From assembly GCA_003096535.1 (NCBI GenBank), contig QEKJ01000007.1, positions 1-64,000 on the forward strand: a stretch of DNA of 64,000 bases. Reading direction: 5' to 3'. Position 1 is the stretch's first letter. Each line of letters opens with the position of its first letter. Of this stretch, positions 34,101-41,325 are shown in pieces. The notes beneath the pieces were generated by a model. The model saw only the letters and a program-made list of their open reading frames with translations. It searched no databases and was not told the origin of the DNA. Source of the DNA: Agathobaculum butyriciproducens. Lineage in GTDB: Bacteria > Bacillota > Clostridia > Oscillospirales > Butyricicoccaceae. The translations under genes and the position numbers were made by a program.

Positions 34101-34625
34101 TTAGTTATCCTCGAGCAGCAGAAAGCCTTTGTCCTTGAGCCCCTGAATTACGCGTTCGAGCGTTTTCTCATCCGTAGCGCGGATGGTGTGCAGGTGGATG
34201 CCGCCGGTCAGGTTGGACAGCGGCCGGGAGCCGGACTGCTGAATCTTCTCGTTAAACGCGTCGGCGTCATACCGCGAGAAAATGTGCAGCGGTGCACAGA
34301 TCTGACCGTATACAGCGTGCTCGACCGTCACATCAATCACGGCTCCGCCGAGATCGACGACCGTGTATAGCTCCTCAAGCATGCGGCTGTTGTCGTGATG
34401 GCTGACAATGTGTCGCTCCGCACAGGCCGGCGCCGAGGTGTTCTCCAGAATATATCCGCGCGGCGTAGCGAGCACGGCCAATCCGCCTGCACGCAGCAGC
34501 GCAACATCGCCTACAATAATCTGGCGGCTGACACCGCATTGCGCGGCCAGCGCGGTCGCCGATAACGGCCCGTTCGCCTGTGCAAGCAGGTGGGTGATTT
34601 TAGTGCGTCGTTCCGCAGCGTTCAT
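34101..34625 (-). CDS. niaR: NiaR-type transcriptional repressor (HTH_11 + 3H domain)
   Basis: 174 residues. An N-terminal winged helix (AAQCGVSRQIIVGDVALLR) is followed by the 3H domain with its three conserved histidines in IVSHHDN, VTVEHAVYG and GGIHLHTI, which bind a metal and nicotinate. NiaR represses NAD biosynthesis and niacin uptake genes when nicotinate is present. niaX at 32711 is the obvious target. A half-conserved copy of the niaX operator lies 55 bp upstream of its own start, suggesting autoregulation. Confidence 0.92.
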   Translation of the reverse strand: MNAAERRTKITHLLAQANGPLSATALAAQCGVSRQIIVGDVALLRAGGLAVLATPRGYILENTSAPACAERHIVSHHDNSRMLEELYTVVDLGGAVIDVTVEHAVYGQICAPLHIFSRYDADAFNEKIQQSGSRPLSNLTGGIHLHTIRATDEKTLERVIQGLKDKGFLLLEDN

Positions 34626-34677
34626 GGTTAGTCACTCCTTACATCCTTATATGATAGCAAAAGTTGACGGAGTATGC

Positions 34678-34692
34678 AAGTGTCAAGATGGG
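34678..34692 (-). promoter_or_regulatory. Candidate NiaR site upstream of niaR
   Basis: TGTCAAGAT at 34681-34689 (minus strand ATCTTGACA) shares TGTCAAGA with the niaX operator and again carries a TTGACA-like hexamer. The second half-site is degenerate. Confidence 0.4.
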
Positions 34693-34810
34693 AGAGATTA
34701 TGCAAGGCAGGAGTGAGGAGGTAAGAGTTGAAGGATAGGTGTAATTCACAGGTGCCGTCCGCAGCCCCAGACGAACGAGTTGCGCGGTGCGAGCATCCCC
34801 CGGAGGACCC

Positions 34811-35046
34811 TCTCTTGCCCTTCGGGCAATTCACCTTGTGCCGCGCCTGCGGAGAGTAGCCGATATGTGTAGCAGTAAGGTATCTGTGAACTGCGAATAT
34901 TTTACGAAACAAACGCAAGAGTAACCCGACTGCCGTTCCCCTTTTCGAAGCGGTCGCCGGTCTCTGGTATGCGCCAGACTAACAAACAAAAGGAAACTGG
35001 AGTCCCAAGAGGATAGAAACCTTGGTGTCTATCCTTTTGGAACCCC
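34811..35046 (+). repeat. Structured dispersed element R2 (possible non-coding RNA)
   Basis: It starts TCTCTTGCCCTTCGGGCAAT, then CGCCTGCGGAGAGTAG, AACCCGACTGCCGTTCCC, CGCCGGTCTCTGGTATGCGC and the terminal hairpin at 35005-35040: CCAAGAGGATAGA, loop AACCTTGGTG, TCTATCCTTTTGG. It is non-coding. It occupies half of the 476-bp gap between niaR and the HEPN gene; nothing else in that gap could be supported beyond the niaR promoter region. Confidence 0.7.
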
Positions 35047-35100
35047 AGCTAAGGGTTAGCACCTATTCCTAATTCGTTAGGCAAACAGCGCAAATAAAAA

Positions 35101-35547
35101 TTATCTGCGCTGCACAATCTCATGCGGTCTCCCGCCCTCATACAGCTGCTGACGAATCGCGGCAAACATCCGCTCTGCCATATCTAGATACCGGCGGACC
35201 TCCAGCTCATCAATCTCAAACGGCAGGTCGGTTGGATACCGCGTCTCAATATATAAATCGTTGAGCGCCGCACTCTCGTCCAGATATTCGGAGAACGCCC
35301 TTGAGTCCAGCTGGATCGCCTGACGGCACAGGTACGTCAGGTTGTGTCCGTCAAAATGCCGTCCGGTGCGGAACAGCAGATAGCCTTTCAGTGCCTTTTC
35401 AATCGCCTGCTGGCAGTGGAACGCGATGTTGTAATGATCGCCGCCGTAGGTCAGCAGCAGACGTGCGGCCTGCAGGTCGCACAGCGCCTTGTCCAGCCAT
35501 TTGTAGTAAAAACAACTGTCGGATGCACCTTTACGCCGTCTGGTCAT
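35101..35547 (-). CDS. HEPN-domain protein
   Basis: 148 residues, all helical. FHCQQAIEKALKGYLLF followed by GRHFDGHNLTYLC is the HEPN core; RHFDGH satisfies RX4H, but the residue two after the His is Leu rather than the Tyr of RX4HXY toxins. Its start overlaps the MNT-like gene by 17 bp, so the pair is coupled. HEPN proteins next to minimal nucleotidyltransferases are often RNase toxins; a housekeeping role is also possible. AAGGTG precedes the ATG. Confidence 0.83.
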   Translation of the reverse strand: MTRRRKGASDSCFYYKWLDKALCDLQAARLLLTYGGDHYNIAFHCQQAIEKALKGYLLFRTGRHFDGHNLTYLCRQAIQLDSRAFSEYLDESAALNDLYIETRYPTDLPFEIDELEVRRYLDMAERMFAAIRQQLYEGGRPHEIVQRR

Positions 35548-35842
35548 AAATCACCTTGCCTTTCCGGGCGATCCATGCGGCATACGAGGTACTGTCCGTG
35601 CAAAGCTCCGCCCATTCCTCGGTGGTGTAAACGCTCAGACTGACGGGTACGGAAACCGTAATCGCCAGGTGCAGGTGTGTGCGCAGTGTGCGGCAGTTGG
35701 CGCTCTCCGGCACGATAACGCAAAGGCTGAACGCCTTGAGCTTGTCGGTTGCCATCGTACGCTTTTCTGCATACAGGATGATTTTGACCGGCTGGCACGC
35801 GCCCAAAATGTCGCATACAGCCTGCTCGATCGCTTGCGTCAT
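35531..35842 (-). CDS. Degenerate minimal nucleotidyltransferase (MNT-like) partner of HEPN
   Basis: 103 residues. The position next to HEPN and the pattern VKIILYAEKRTMATDKL followed by AFSLCVIVPES match the GSRARG...SDxDLxV core of MNT antitoxins, but the glycine-serine and both catalytic aspartates are missing (SLCV in place of DxDL). It would therefore bind HEPN without AMP transfer. GGAGGG precedes the ATG, which overlaps the thioesterase stop (ATGA). The family call is tentative and rests partly on context. Confidence 0.55.
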   Translation of the reverse strand: MTQAIEQAVCDILGACQPVKIILYAEKRTMATDKLKAFSLCVIVPESANCRTLRTHLHLAITVSVPVSLSVYTTEEWAELCTDSTSYAAWIARKGKVIYDQTA

Positions 35843-36579
35843 ACCAATCCCTCCTTCGGGTCGGGCAGCGGCGAAAGCGTGGCAAGCGCCTCGAAGCGGG
35901 TTCTGCCATCGGCTTCACCGCGAATGTAACGTGCGCTGTCCGCCGTGCCGGTCAGCAGCGAAAGCGATTCGCCGCAGGCGGTTTCGGCGGTGTAGTTGAC
36001 CTGCAGCTCGGAGACAAAACCCGGCTGCTTGTACAGGTCGAGCGCGTCCGAGATCAGCTCGACCGCACGCACGTTGTTGACATGATTGTTGACATCAAGA
36101 TCTGAATAACGAACCTCGTGAACATGATGCAGGCGCACGTTGTCACACGACAGCTTGGGCAGCGGCGCAAACAGCTCTCCGCGGGAGGTGTGCAGGTACT
36201 GCTCGGCTTCGGGAAATGCGCTCGGACGCACAATGCGGTGAGTCTCCGGGTCGAGCGTTACCCACATAGACTGTGCGTCGCCAACCGGCTTGTTATCCAC
36301 AAAGAACGAGAAACTGCGGTACCAGCTTGCACCCTTGATGCCCGGACACCACGTTTCGCACCGCAGCCGCTCATACGGCAGCAGCGGACGCGTCAGCCGC
36401 GCTTTCATGCGCGAGAGCACCCACACGATCCGCAGATCGAGCGGACCGATGTGCAGCGCTTCTGCGTGGACGGTCGCTGCGTCCTGCATGATATTCCACA
36501 GGAAGGACGGCTTGGCAATGCCGCGGTTGTCAATGTGGCTGTAATTCACCTCATATTCACGGGTGAGTAGATCGACCAT
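35839..36579 (-). CDS. Acyl-ACP thioesterase
   Basis: 246 residues with two hot-dog folds (PF01643): N-half RGIAKPSFLWNIMQDAATVH and C-half VRYSDLDVNNHVNNVRAVEL, where Asn and His of NNHVNN are catalytic. It releases free fatty acids from acyl-ACP in the cytoplasm. GGAGGTG lies 7 bp before the ATG at 36579, so the 42 residues upstream in frame are not coding. It leads an operon with the MNT-like and HEPN genes, with 4-bp and 17-bp overlaps. Confidence 0.92.
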   Translation of the reverse strand: MVDLLTREYEVNYSHIDNRGIAKPSFLWNIMQDAATVHAEALHIGPLDLRIVWVLSRMKARLTRPLLPYERLRCETWCPGIKGASWYRSFSFFVDNKPVGDAQSMWVTLDPETHRIVRPSAFPEAEQYLHTSRGELFAPLPKLSCDNVRLHHVHEVRYSDLDVNNHVNNVRAVELISDALDLYKQPGFVSELQVNYTAETACGESLSLLTGTADSARYIRGEADGRTRFEALATLSPLPDPKEGLV

Positions 36580-36607
36580 GGGAATGCACCTCCGAAAAAA
36601 TGTGCGG

Positions 36608-37906
36608 TCAGCGGAACAGGGAAACGATAAAGCGGGAAAGCATATCCAGCAGGGTAGCCTGCCGCTGTGCTTCCTCCTGGGTGATGGTGCCGGAATTGTC
36701 GGCATCCGGCTTGGTGACCGGCTTATCCTCCGCGTAGTGCGCGGTCAGGAAGGCCGGACAGCCGTCGATGGACTCAAGAGAGGCATAGCTGAAAAATACC
36801 TCGCCCTGAATATCAATGCTGTTATCGAGCAGAGTAAGCTGACGCTCGATTTCATCCGTGCCGTACCAGGTATCACCGGGCTGCGCTTCCGCCGAACGGT
36901 ATGCGCCGATGCCGATGTACAGCGCTACATCGCTGGTGGAAACCGCCTTCTGCCACCACTTGACGAGCGTCTGGAAGTCAGCAGGCTCAAAGCCGATCGA
37001 CCAGTACAGCTGCGGACAGATATAGTCTACTGTGCCGGCGTTGATCCACTGCAGGGAATCGCAGTACAGCTCGCTGTATGAGGACTGCCCCTGCGTGTTG
37101 CTGCCCTTGGAGTTTGCGCTCTTGTTTTCCCAGATACCGGCTGGACTGACACCGAACGAGAGGTTCTTATCCAGCGTATGCAGTGTCTCATCCAGAGCAG
37201 CGATGAGTGTGTTGACGTTGTCGCGTCTCCAGTCACCGATCCTGCTGAAATCCTGACCGTAGCGCTTGTAAGTCGCCTCATCGGCAAAATCCGTACCCGG
37301 ATAGAAATAATCATCCAGATGAATGCCGTCTACGTCGTAATTCTTGACGATCTCAGCCGCACCGTCTACGACAAGCTGCTGCACCGCCGGAATACCGGGA
37401 TCGAAGTAGTAGTTATCGTTGTACTTGATTACCCACTCCGGGTGCTGCTTGGCCGGACTGGAATCCGGAATTGCGTTCCATTCGTCCTCGCCGTCAATCG
37501 TAATGCGGTATGGGTTGATCCACGCGTGCAGCTGCAGACCGCGCTCGTGCGCTGCGGTTACCCAGTAGCCGAGGACGTCAAAGCTGCCGTTCGGTGCCTG
37601 ACCGGCCGTGCCGCTGACATAGCGGCTCCACGGGAACAGCTCGGACGGATACAGCGCATCTGCGGAAGGCCGCACCTGCAGGAAGACCGTGTTCAGGCCC
37701 ATTGCGGCAATATTGTCCAGCTCAGTATCGGCCTCGGCCTTGAGCTGGTCGGCAGTCATGCCCTGCTCGGAGGGAAAATCAATATTATGTACGGACGCGA
37801 CCCAGACACCGCGCATATCGTCCTTTGCGGGCTGAGCGGCGTAAGCGCCCGGTACCATCAGCATGGTCAGCGCCAGCACGATGGATAGAATGCGTTTTTT
37901 CAGCAT
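36608..37906 (-). CDS. Secreted GHL10-family glycoside hydrolase (DigH-like)
   Basis: 432 residues with a signal peptide (about 1-23, ending PGAYAA). The GHL10 barrel (PF02638) begins RGVWVASVHNIDFPSEQG and has VFLQVRPSADALYPSELFPW, GLQLHAWINPYR, DVDGIHLDDYFYPG with likely catalytic acids, FGVSPAGIW and YICPQLYWSIG. E. coli DigH of this family cleaves denuded peptidoglycan glycan strands. A C-terminal EF-hand-like/dockerin-like piece (KPDADNSGTITQEEAQRQ) may bind calcium. It ends 28 bp before the thioesterase start. Confidence 0.9.
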   Translation of the reverse strand: MLKKRILSIVLALTMLMVPGAYAAQPAKDDMRGVWVASVHNIDFPSEQGMTADQLKAEADTELDNIAAMGLNTVFLQVRPSADALYPSELFPWSRYVSGTAGQAPNGSFDVLGYWVTAAHERGLQLHAWINPYRITIDGEDEWNAIPDSSPAKQHPEWVIKYNDNYYFDPGIPAVQQLVVDGAAEIVKNYDVDGIHLDDYFYPGTDFADEATYKRYGQDFSRIGDWRRDNVNTLIAALDETLHTLDKNLSFGVSPAGIWENKSANSKGSNTQGQSSYSELYCDSLQWINAGTVDYICPQLYWSIGFEPADFQTLVKWWQKAVSTSDVALYIGIGAYRSAEAQPGDTWYGTDEIERQLTLLDNSIDIQGEVFFSYASLESIDGCPAFLTAHYAEDKPVTKPDADNSGTITQEEAQRQATLLDMLSRFIVSLFR

Positions 37907-38097
37907 GAAGAATCTCCTTTTATCCGGAAGCTGCTTTCATAACCATTGCATACCCTGCTTGCGAAAGCAGCTTCGCCAATTTGTTACCCTATATTATACC
38001 ACAACCGATCGGGAAATTTAAGTACATAATGTGAATTCTGGCAGACAGGTGCGTTGACAGAAAAGGCTTTTCATTGTATGCTGAAATACAGACAGGG

Positions 38098-38178
38098 CGT
38101 AAAATTTCCGCAAAGCGCCGCGGCAGCGCGATCGGAGCCTGCGCAAGAAGCCGCAGCTTTAATTGTGCGGTGTTGCCA
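38098..38178 (+). mobile_element. TA-MITE family, truncated copy M3
   Basis: AAAATTTCCGCAAAGCGCCG and GCTTTAATTGTGCGGTGTTG match the right half of the full copy at 44141. The right end is followed by TA; the left end is lost. It ends 24 bp before the start codon of the PLP-vitamer kinase gene, so that gene's leader is partly MITE sequence. Confidence 0.75.
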
Positions 38179-38202
38179 TAGAGTAAGAAGGAGAGCAAAT
38201 CC

Positions 38203-39048
38203 ATGCAGAAAAAGGTTTTAGCGCTGCACGATCTGTCGGGTTTCGGACGTTCGTCGCTTGTGCCGATCATTGCAGCGATTTCGGCGGCAGGACACCAGTG
38301 CGTGCCGCTGCCGACCGCATATTTTTCCACGCACATGGCCATTCCCGGCTGGGAAACGGTCGATCTGACCGGCGTTATGCCGCGTGTTATCGACCAGTAC
38401 GACCGGTTAGGGTTACGGTTTGAGTCGGTGTACGCGGGCTTTCTCGGCTCAGCGGATCAGATCGACTGTGTGCGGGATGCTGTGCTGCGGCTGAAATCCG
38501 AAAACGGCACGGCGTTCATCGACCCGGTGATGGGCGATAACGGTGAGGTCTACGCCACCTATACCCCTGAAATGTGCACGCGTATGCGCGAGTTGTGCGA
38601 AATTGCGGATATCATCACGCCGAATACGACCGAAGCGGCGATCCTGCTCGACCGCGATCCGGCCTCCGCACCGCAGAACGAAACGGAAGCGCAGGAGTGG
38701 CTGCATGCACTTCACAGCCGCTACGGCGCACAGGTTGTGCTGACCGGCCTGGATTACGAGCCTGGGAAGGTCGGTTCCGGCTGTCTGTCTGAGGATGGCG
38801 GCACCATCAGTCTGCACGAGAGGATCGCGCAGTATTATCCCGGCACCGGAGACCTGTTTGCGGCGGTCGTGCTCGGCGCACTGCTGAACGGCAGGGCGCT
38901 TGCCGATGCCTGTGCGCTCGCCGGCGAGTTCGTCAAGGACTGCATCGCCTACACCGCCGCGCAGCATACCGACCCTATGCATGGTGTGCAATTTGAGAAG
39001 CTGCTGCCGCGCCTTTTTTCTTGCCACGAGAACCGGACTGAGGTATAA
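38203..39048 (+). CDS. Pyridoxamine/pyridoxine kinase (PdxK/PdxY-like)
   Basis: A 281-residue ribokinase-superfamily enzyme. VLALHDLSGFGRSSL at the start, LPTAYFSTHMAIPGWE, VYAGFLGSADQI, DPVMGDNGEVY and PGTGDLFAAVVLGALLNG are the vitamin B6 kinase signature, with catalytic Asp in GTGD. It makes PLP precursors by phosphorylating pyridoxamine or pyridoxal in the salvage pathway. AAGGAGAGC precedes the ATG. A phosphoribosyltransferase gene follows 60 bp later. Confidence 0.9.
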   Translation: MQKKVLALHDLSGFGRSSLVPIIAAISAAGHQCVPLPTAYFSTHMAIPGWETVDLTGVMPRVIDQYDRLGLRFESVYAGFLGSADQIDCVRDAVLRLKSENGTAFIDPVMGDNGEVYATYTPEMCTRMRELCEIADIITPNTTEAAILLDRDPASAPQNETEAQEWLHALHSRYGAQVVLTGLDYEPGKVGSGCLSEDGGTISLHERIAQYYPGTGDLFAAVVLGALLNGRALADACALAGEFVKDCIAYTAAQHTDPMHGVQFEKLLPRLFSCHENRTEV

Positions 39049-39108
39049 TATAGATAGATTCTCAGATATTCCCCGATAGGGGTGCGCTGTAAGAAAGGTG
39101 GTTTTTGT

Positions 39109-39747
39109 ATGAAGCAGTCGATCCGCATCACCTCCCGTGTGAACAAACGGCTTTACGCGGACGCGATACCGGGGCATTTTGCCACGAATCATTCGCACAT
39201 CAACTACTATATTGATATGTCCGAGATCAAGCACCGCATGGCAATGTCCAGAGAAGCCGCGCGCAGCATTGCATACCAGTTCTCGTCCACCAGCATTGAT
39301 ACACTGCTGTGCATGGAAGGCACGGAGTACATCGGCGCGTATCTCGCCGGTGAGCTGTCGAGCGTGGGCATGGGCAATGTCAACAGCGGCAAGGATATTT
39401 ATCTTGTCGAGCCGGACAGCAATGTCAACGGTCAGTTTGTGTTCTCGGATAACCTGCGCCATATGATCGAGCACCGCAATGTGCTTGTGCTGGTCAATTC
39501 CGCATCCACCGGTCAGACCTTCTCGCAGGCGAAGGAGTGCGTCGAGTATTACGGCGGCCGTGTCTCCGGCTTTGCGGCGCTGTTCTCCAATATCAGCGAG
39601 CTGAGCGGAAAAAAGGTCGTCAGCCTGTTCTCCGGCGCGGATTTTCCGCATTACCAGAACTTTGTGCGCGGTAAAGCCTGCCCGGACTGTGCCGCAGGCA
39701 CTCCGCTGGATGCAATCGTCACCCCGAGAGGGTACAATAAGCTGTAA
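39109..39747 (+). CDS. Orotate phosphoribosyltransferase-like protein
   Basis: 212 residues with a type I PRTase fold. The PRPP loop is recognisable as VLVLVNSASTGQTFSQA (usual form VVDDVxTTG), here with Asn-Ser-Ala in place of the two acidic residues, so PRPP binding may be altered. A CPDC pair near the C-terminus could bind metal. GAAAGGTGG lies before the ATG at 39109. The family is annotated as OPRT in related genomes, but the acidic loss makes that activity doubtful. Confidence 0.7.
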   Translation: MKQSIRITSRVNKRLYADAIPGHFATNHSHINYYIDMSEIKHRMAMSREAARSIAYQFSSTSIDTLLCMEGTEYIGAYLAGELSSVGMGNVNSGKDIYLVEPDSNVNGQFVFSDNLRHMIEHRNVLVLVNSASTGQTFSQAKECVEYYGGRVSGFAALFSNISELSGKKVVSLFSGADFPHYQNFVRGKACPDCAAGTPLDAIVTPRGYNKL

Positions 39748-39753
39748 CGGGCA

Positions 39754-39782
39754 AGAGGAAAGCGTGTGCTTTCCTCTTTTTT
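39754..39782 (+). terminator. Rho-independent terminator after the PRTase-like gene
   Basis: AAGAGGAAAGC and GCTTTCCTCTT with a GTGT loop, then TTTT. Confidence 0.92.
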
Positions 39783-39790
39783 ATGCGTAT

Positions 39791-39826
39791 AGAATGGAAA
39801 ATTGAAAATTGAGAATGGAAAATGAA
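39791..39826 (+). repeat. A-rich dispersed repeat before element R3
   Basis: GAATGGAAAATTGAAAATTG and GAGAATGGAAAATGAA: the same family and the same position relative to R3 as the copy before R1. Confidence 0.7.
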
Positions 39827-39835
39827 CGCGATGGT

Positions 39836-40090
39836 TTCTCTCGCCCTTCGGGCAATTCACCTTGTGTCGCGCTTGCAGAGATGAAATGGTATGTGTAGCA
39901 GTATGGAATCTGACACTGCGAATAGGTAGAGAAATGGGCGCACTCTGTGCGCCCCTACGGAAGAAAAAATCCTCTGCCGTTCCCCATTTTCGAAGCGGTC
40001 GCCGGTCTCTGGTCTGCGCCAGACTATCTTAGGAAAGGGGTGATTCACAAGAGGGTGGAAACCTTGGTGTCTACCCTCTTGTGCCCCTGC
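39836..40090 (+). repeat. Structured dispersed element R3 (possible non-coding RNA)
   Basis: TCTCTCGCCCTTCGGGCAAT, then a middle block of about 45 nt unlike R1/R2 (with GGGCGCAC.../GTGCGCCC), then CTGCCGTTCCCCATTTTC, CGCCGGTCTCTGGTCTGCGC and the terminal hairpin at 40046-40083: CACAAGAGGGTGGA, loop AACCTTGGTG, TCTACCCTCTTGTG. It is non-coding and lies between the PRTase-like gene and trmB. Confidence 0.7.
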
Positions 40091-40182
40091 CGGGCAGGCA
40101 AGATTTCGTTCGCTTCGCAAGCGCTCAACCACCGTCTGGCAGAGACTAACAAACAATACTGATAACCGGAACTTTGAAAAAG

Positions 40183-40212
40183 CAAAAGAGGAAGGTAAAA
40201 ACCTTCCTCTTT
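40183..40212 (-). terminator. Terminator of trmB
   Basis: AAAGAGGAAGGT and ACCTTCCTCTTT form a stem just past the trmB stop codon at 40216, with a T-run on the minus strand. Confidence 0.85.
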
Positions 40213-40215
40213 CAT

Positions 40216-40875
40216 TTACTTTTTCAGAAATTCCGGCAGACGGCGGCGTGCCTCCAGACGATAAATCCGGTAGCCCTCCGCGGAGAACTTCTCCTCATAC
40301 TCGGTCATGACATTGCCCTCAAAGTCCGAGTTATGCAGATCGAGCGAGATATTCTGAATCAGCCAGCCAAACTGGCAGATCTCCTGCAGACTCCACTCGA
40401 AAAAGCGCTGATTATCCGTCTTAAAGCACAGATCACCCTGCTGACGCAGGATTTCGTCATATACTTCCAGATATGCACGCCACGTCAGGCGGCGCTTGCG
40501 CTGACGGTTGGGCGGCCACGGATCGGAAAAATTCAGGTAAATGCGGTCCACCTCACCGGGCGCGAATACCTCGCGCAGCTCGGCTGCGTCGAAGGATACA
40601 AACCGAAGATTGGGCAGCGGCTGCTGCTGGCAGCGCTCGGCTGCCATGATGAGCGCACCTTCCTCGCGCTCGACCGCGATAAAGTTCACATCCGGGTGCT
40701 GCTCGGCCATGCCGATGGCAAAACGGCCCTTGCCGCAGCCGATCTCCAGATGGATCGGATTGTCGTTGCCGAACAGGGCGCGCCACTTGCCGCGTTTTTC
40801 CTTCGGCTCAAACGCCATAACGTCCGCGCAGGCGGCAAATCGAACGTCCAAGTTTTTCTTTTTGCGCATTCTCAT
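40216..40875 (-). CDS. trmB: tRNA (guanine46-N7)-methyltransferase
   Basis: A 219-residue SAM-dependent methyltransferase, the family's normal length. Motifs: LEIGCGKGRFAIGMA (SAM), NFIAVEREEGALIMAAER, YLNFSDPWPPNRQRKRRL (catalytic Asp and tRNA contact) and TEYEEKFSAEG at the C-terminus. It makes m7G46 in the tRNA variable loop. AAGGGG lies about 11 bp before the ATG. A TA-MITE lies 31 bp upstream of its start codon. Confidence 0.96.
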   Translation of the reverse strand: MRMRKKKNLDVRFAACADVMAFEPKEKRGKWRALFGNDNPIHLEIGCGKGRFAIGMAEQHPDVNFIAVEREEGALIMAAERCQQQPLPNLRFVSFDAAELREVFAPGEVDRIYLNFSDPWPPNRQRKRRLTWRAYLEVYDEILRQQGDLCFKTDNQRFFEWSLQEICQFGWLIQNISLDLHNSDFEGNVMTEYEEKFSAEGYRIYRLEARRRLPEFLKK

Positions 40876-40905
40876 GCGTGATAAACCCCTTACATCAGTA
40901 TTTTA

Positions 40906-41066
40906 GGGCAACACCGCACAATTAAAGCTGCGGCGCTTTGCGGAAATTTTGAGTCCTGACTTTGTTGCGATTTTTTGCAATACGTCAGTATTGCTGCAAA
41001 ACCGCGCCTCGTCAGTACGCAAAATTTACTCGCAAATCGCTCTTGTTCAATTGTGCGGTATTGCCC
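40906..41066. mobile_element. TA-MITE family, full-length copy M2
   Basis: 161 bp with ends GGGCAACACCGCACAATT and AATTGTGCGGTATTGCCC, flanked by TA on both sides (40904-40905, 41067-41068). It contains AAAATTTACTCGCAAATC and CTGACTTTGTTGCGATTT as in M1, in the opposite orientation. It is non-coding. The rest of the trmB-malQ gap holds the malQ promoter. Confidence 0.85.
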
Positions 41067-41262
41067 TAGTGCGGAAAACTGTCCTCAAACGGGACGAAAA
41101 AAGAGTAAGCTGTCGCAGAATACTCCGGTCTGCGGCACATCTTCTGCAATAATAGACATAATATTATACCACAGAGATATAGTATGACACAACCGTTATC
41201 TCAGCCAAATTTATAGAAAGACCACAACTTTCACAAAAAATATGCAAATTTGCAGATAGTTC

Positions 41263-41291
41263 TTGGTTAAATGCTACATCTGTGCTATAAT
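41263..41291 (+). promoter_or_regulatory. Promoter of malQ
   Basis: TTGGTT (41263-41268), a 17-bp spacer and TATAAT (41286-41291). A short palindrome GCAAATTTGC (41244-41253) lies just upstream of the -35. Confidence 0.65.
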
Positions 41292-41325
41292 AACAACAGA
41301 TCCACTGACAGGGGGAGAGAAGGAT

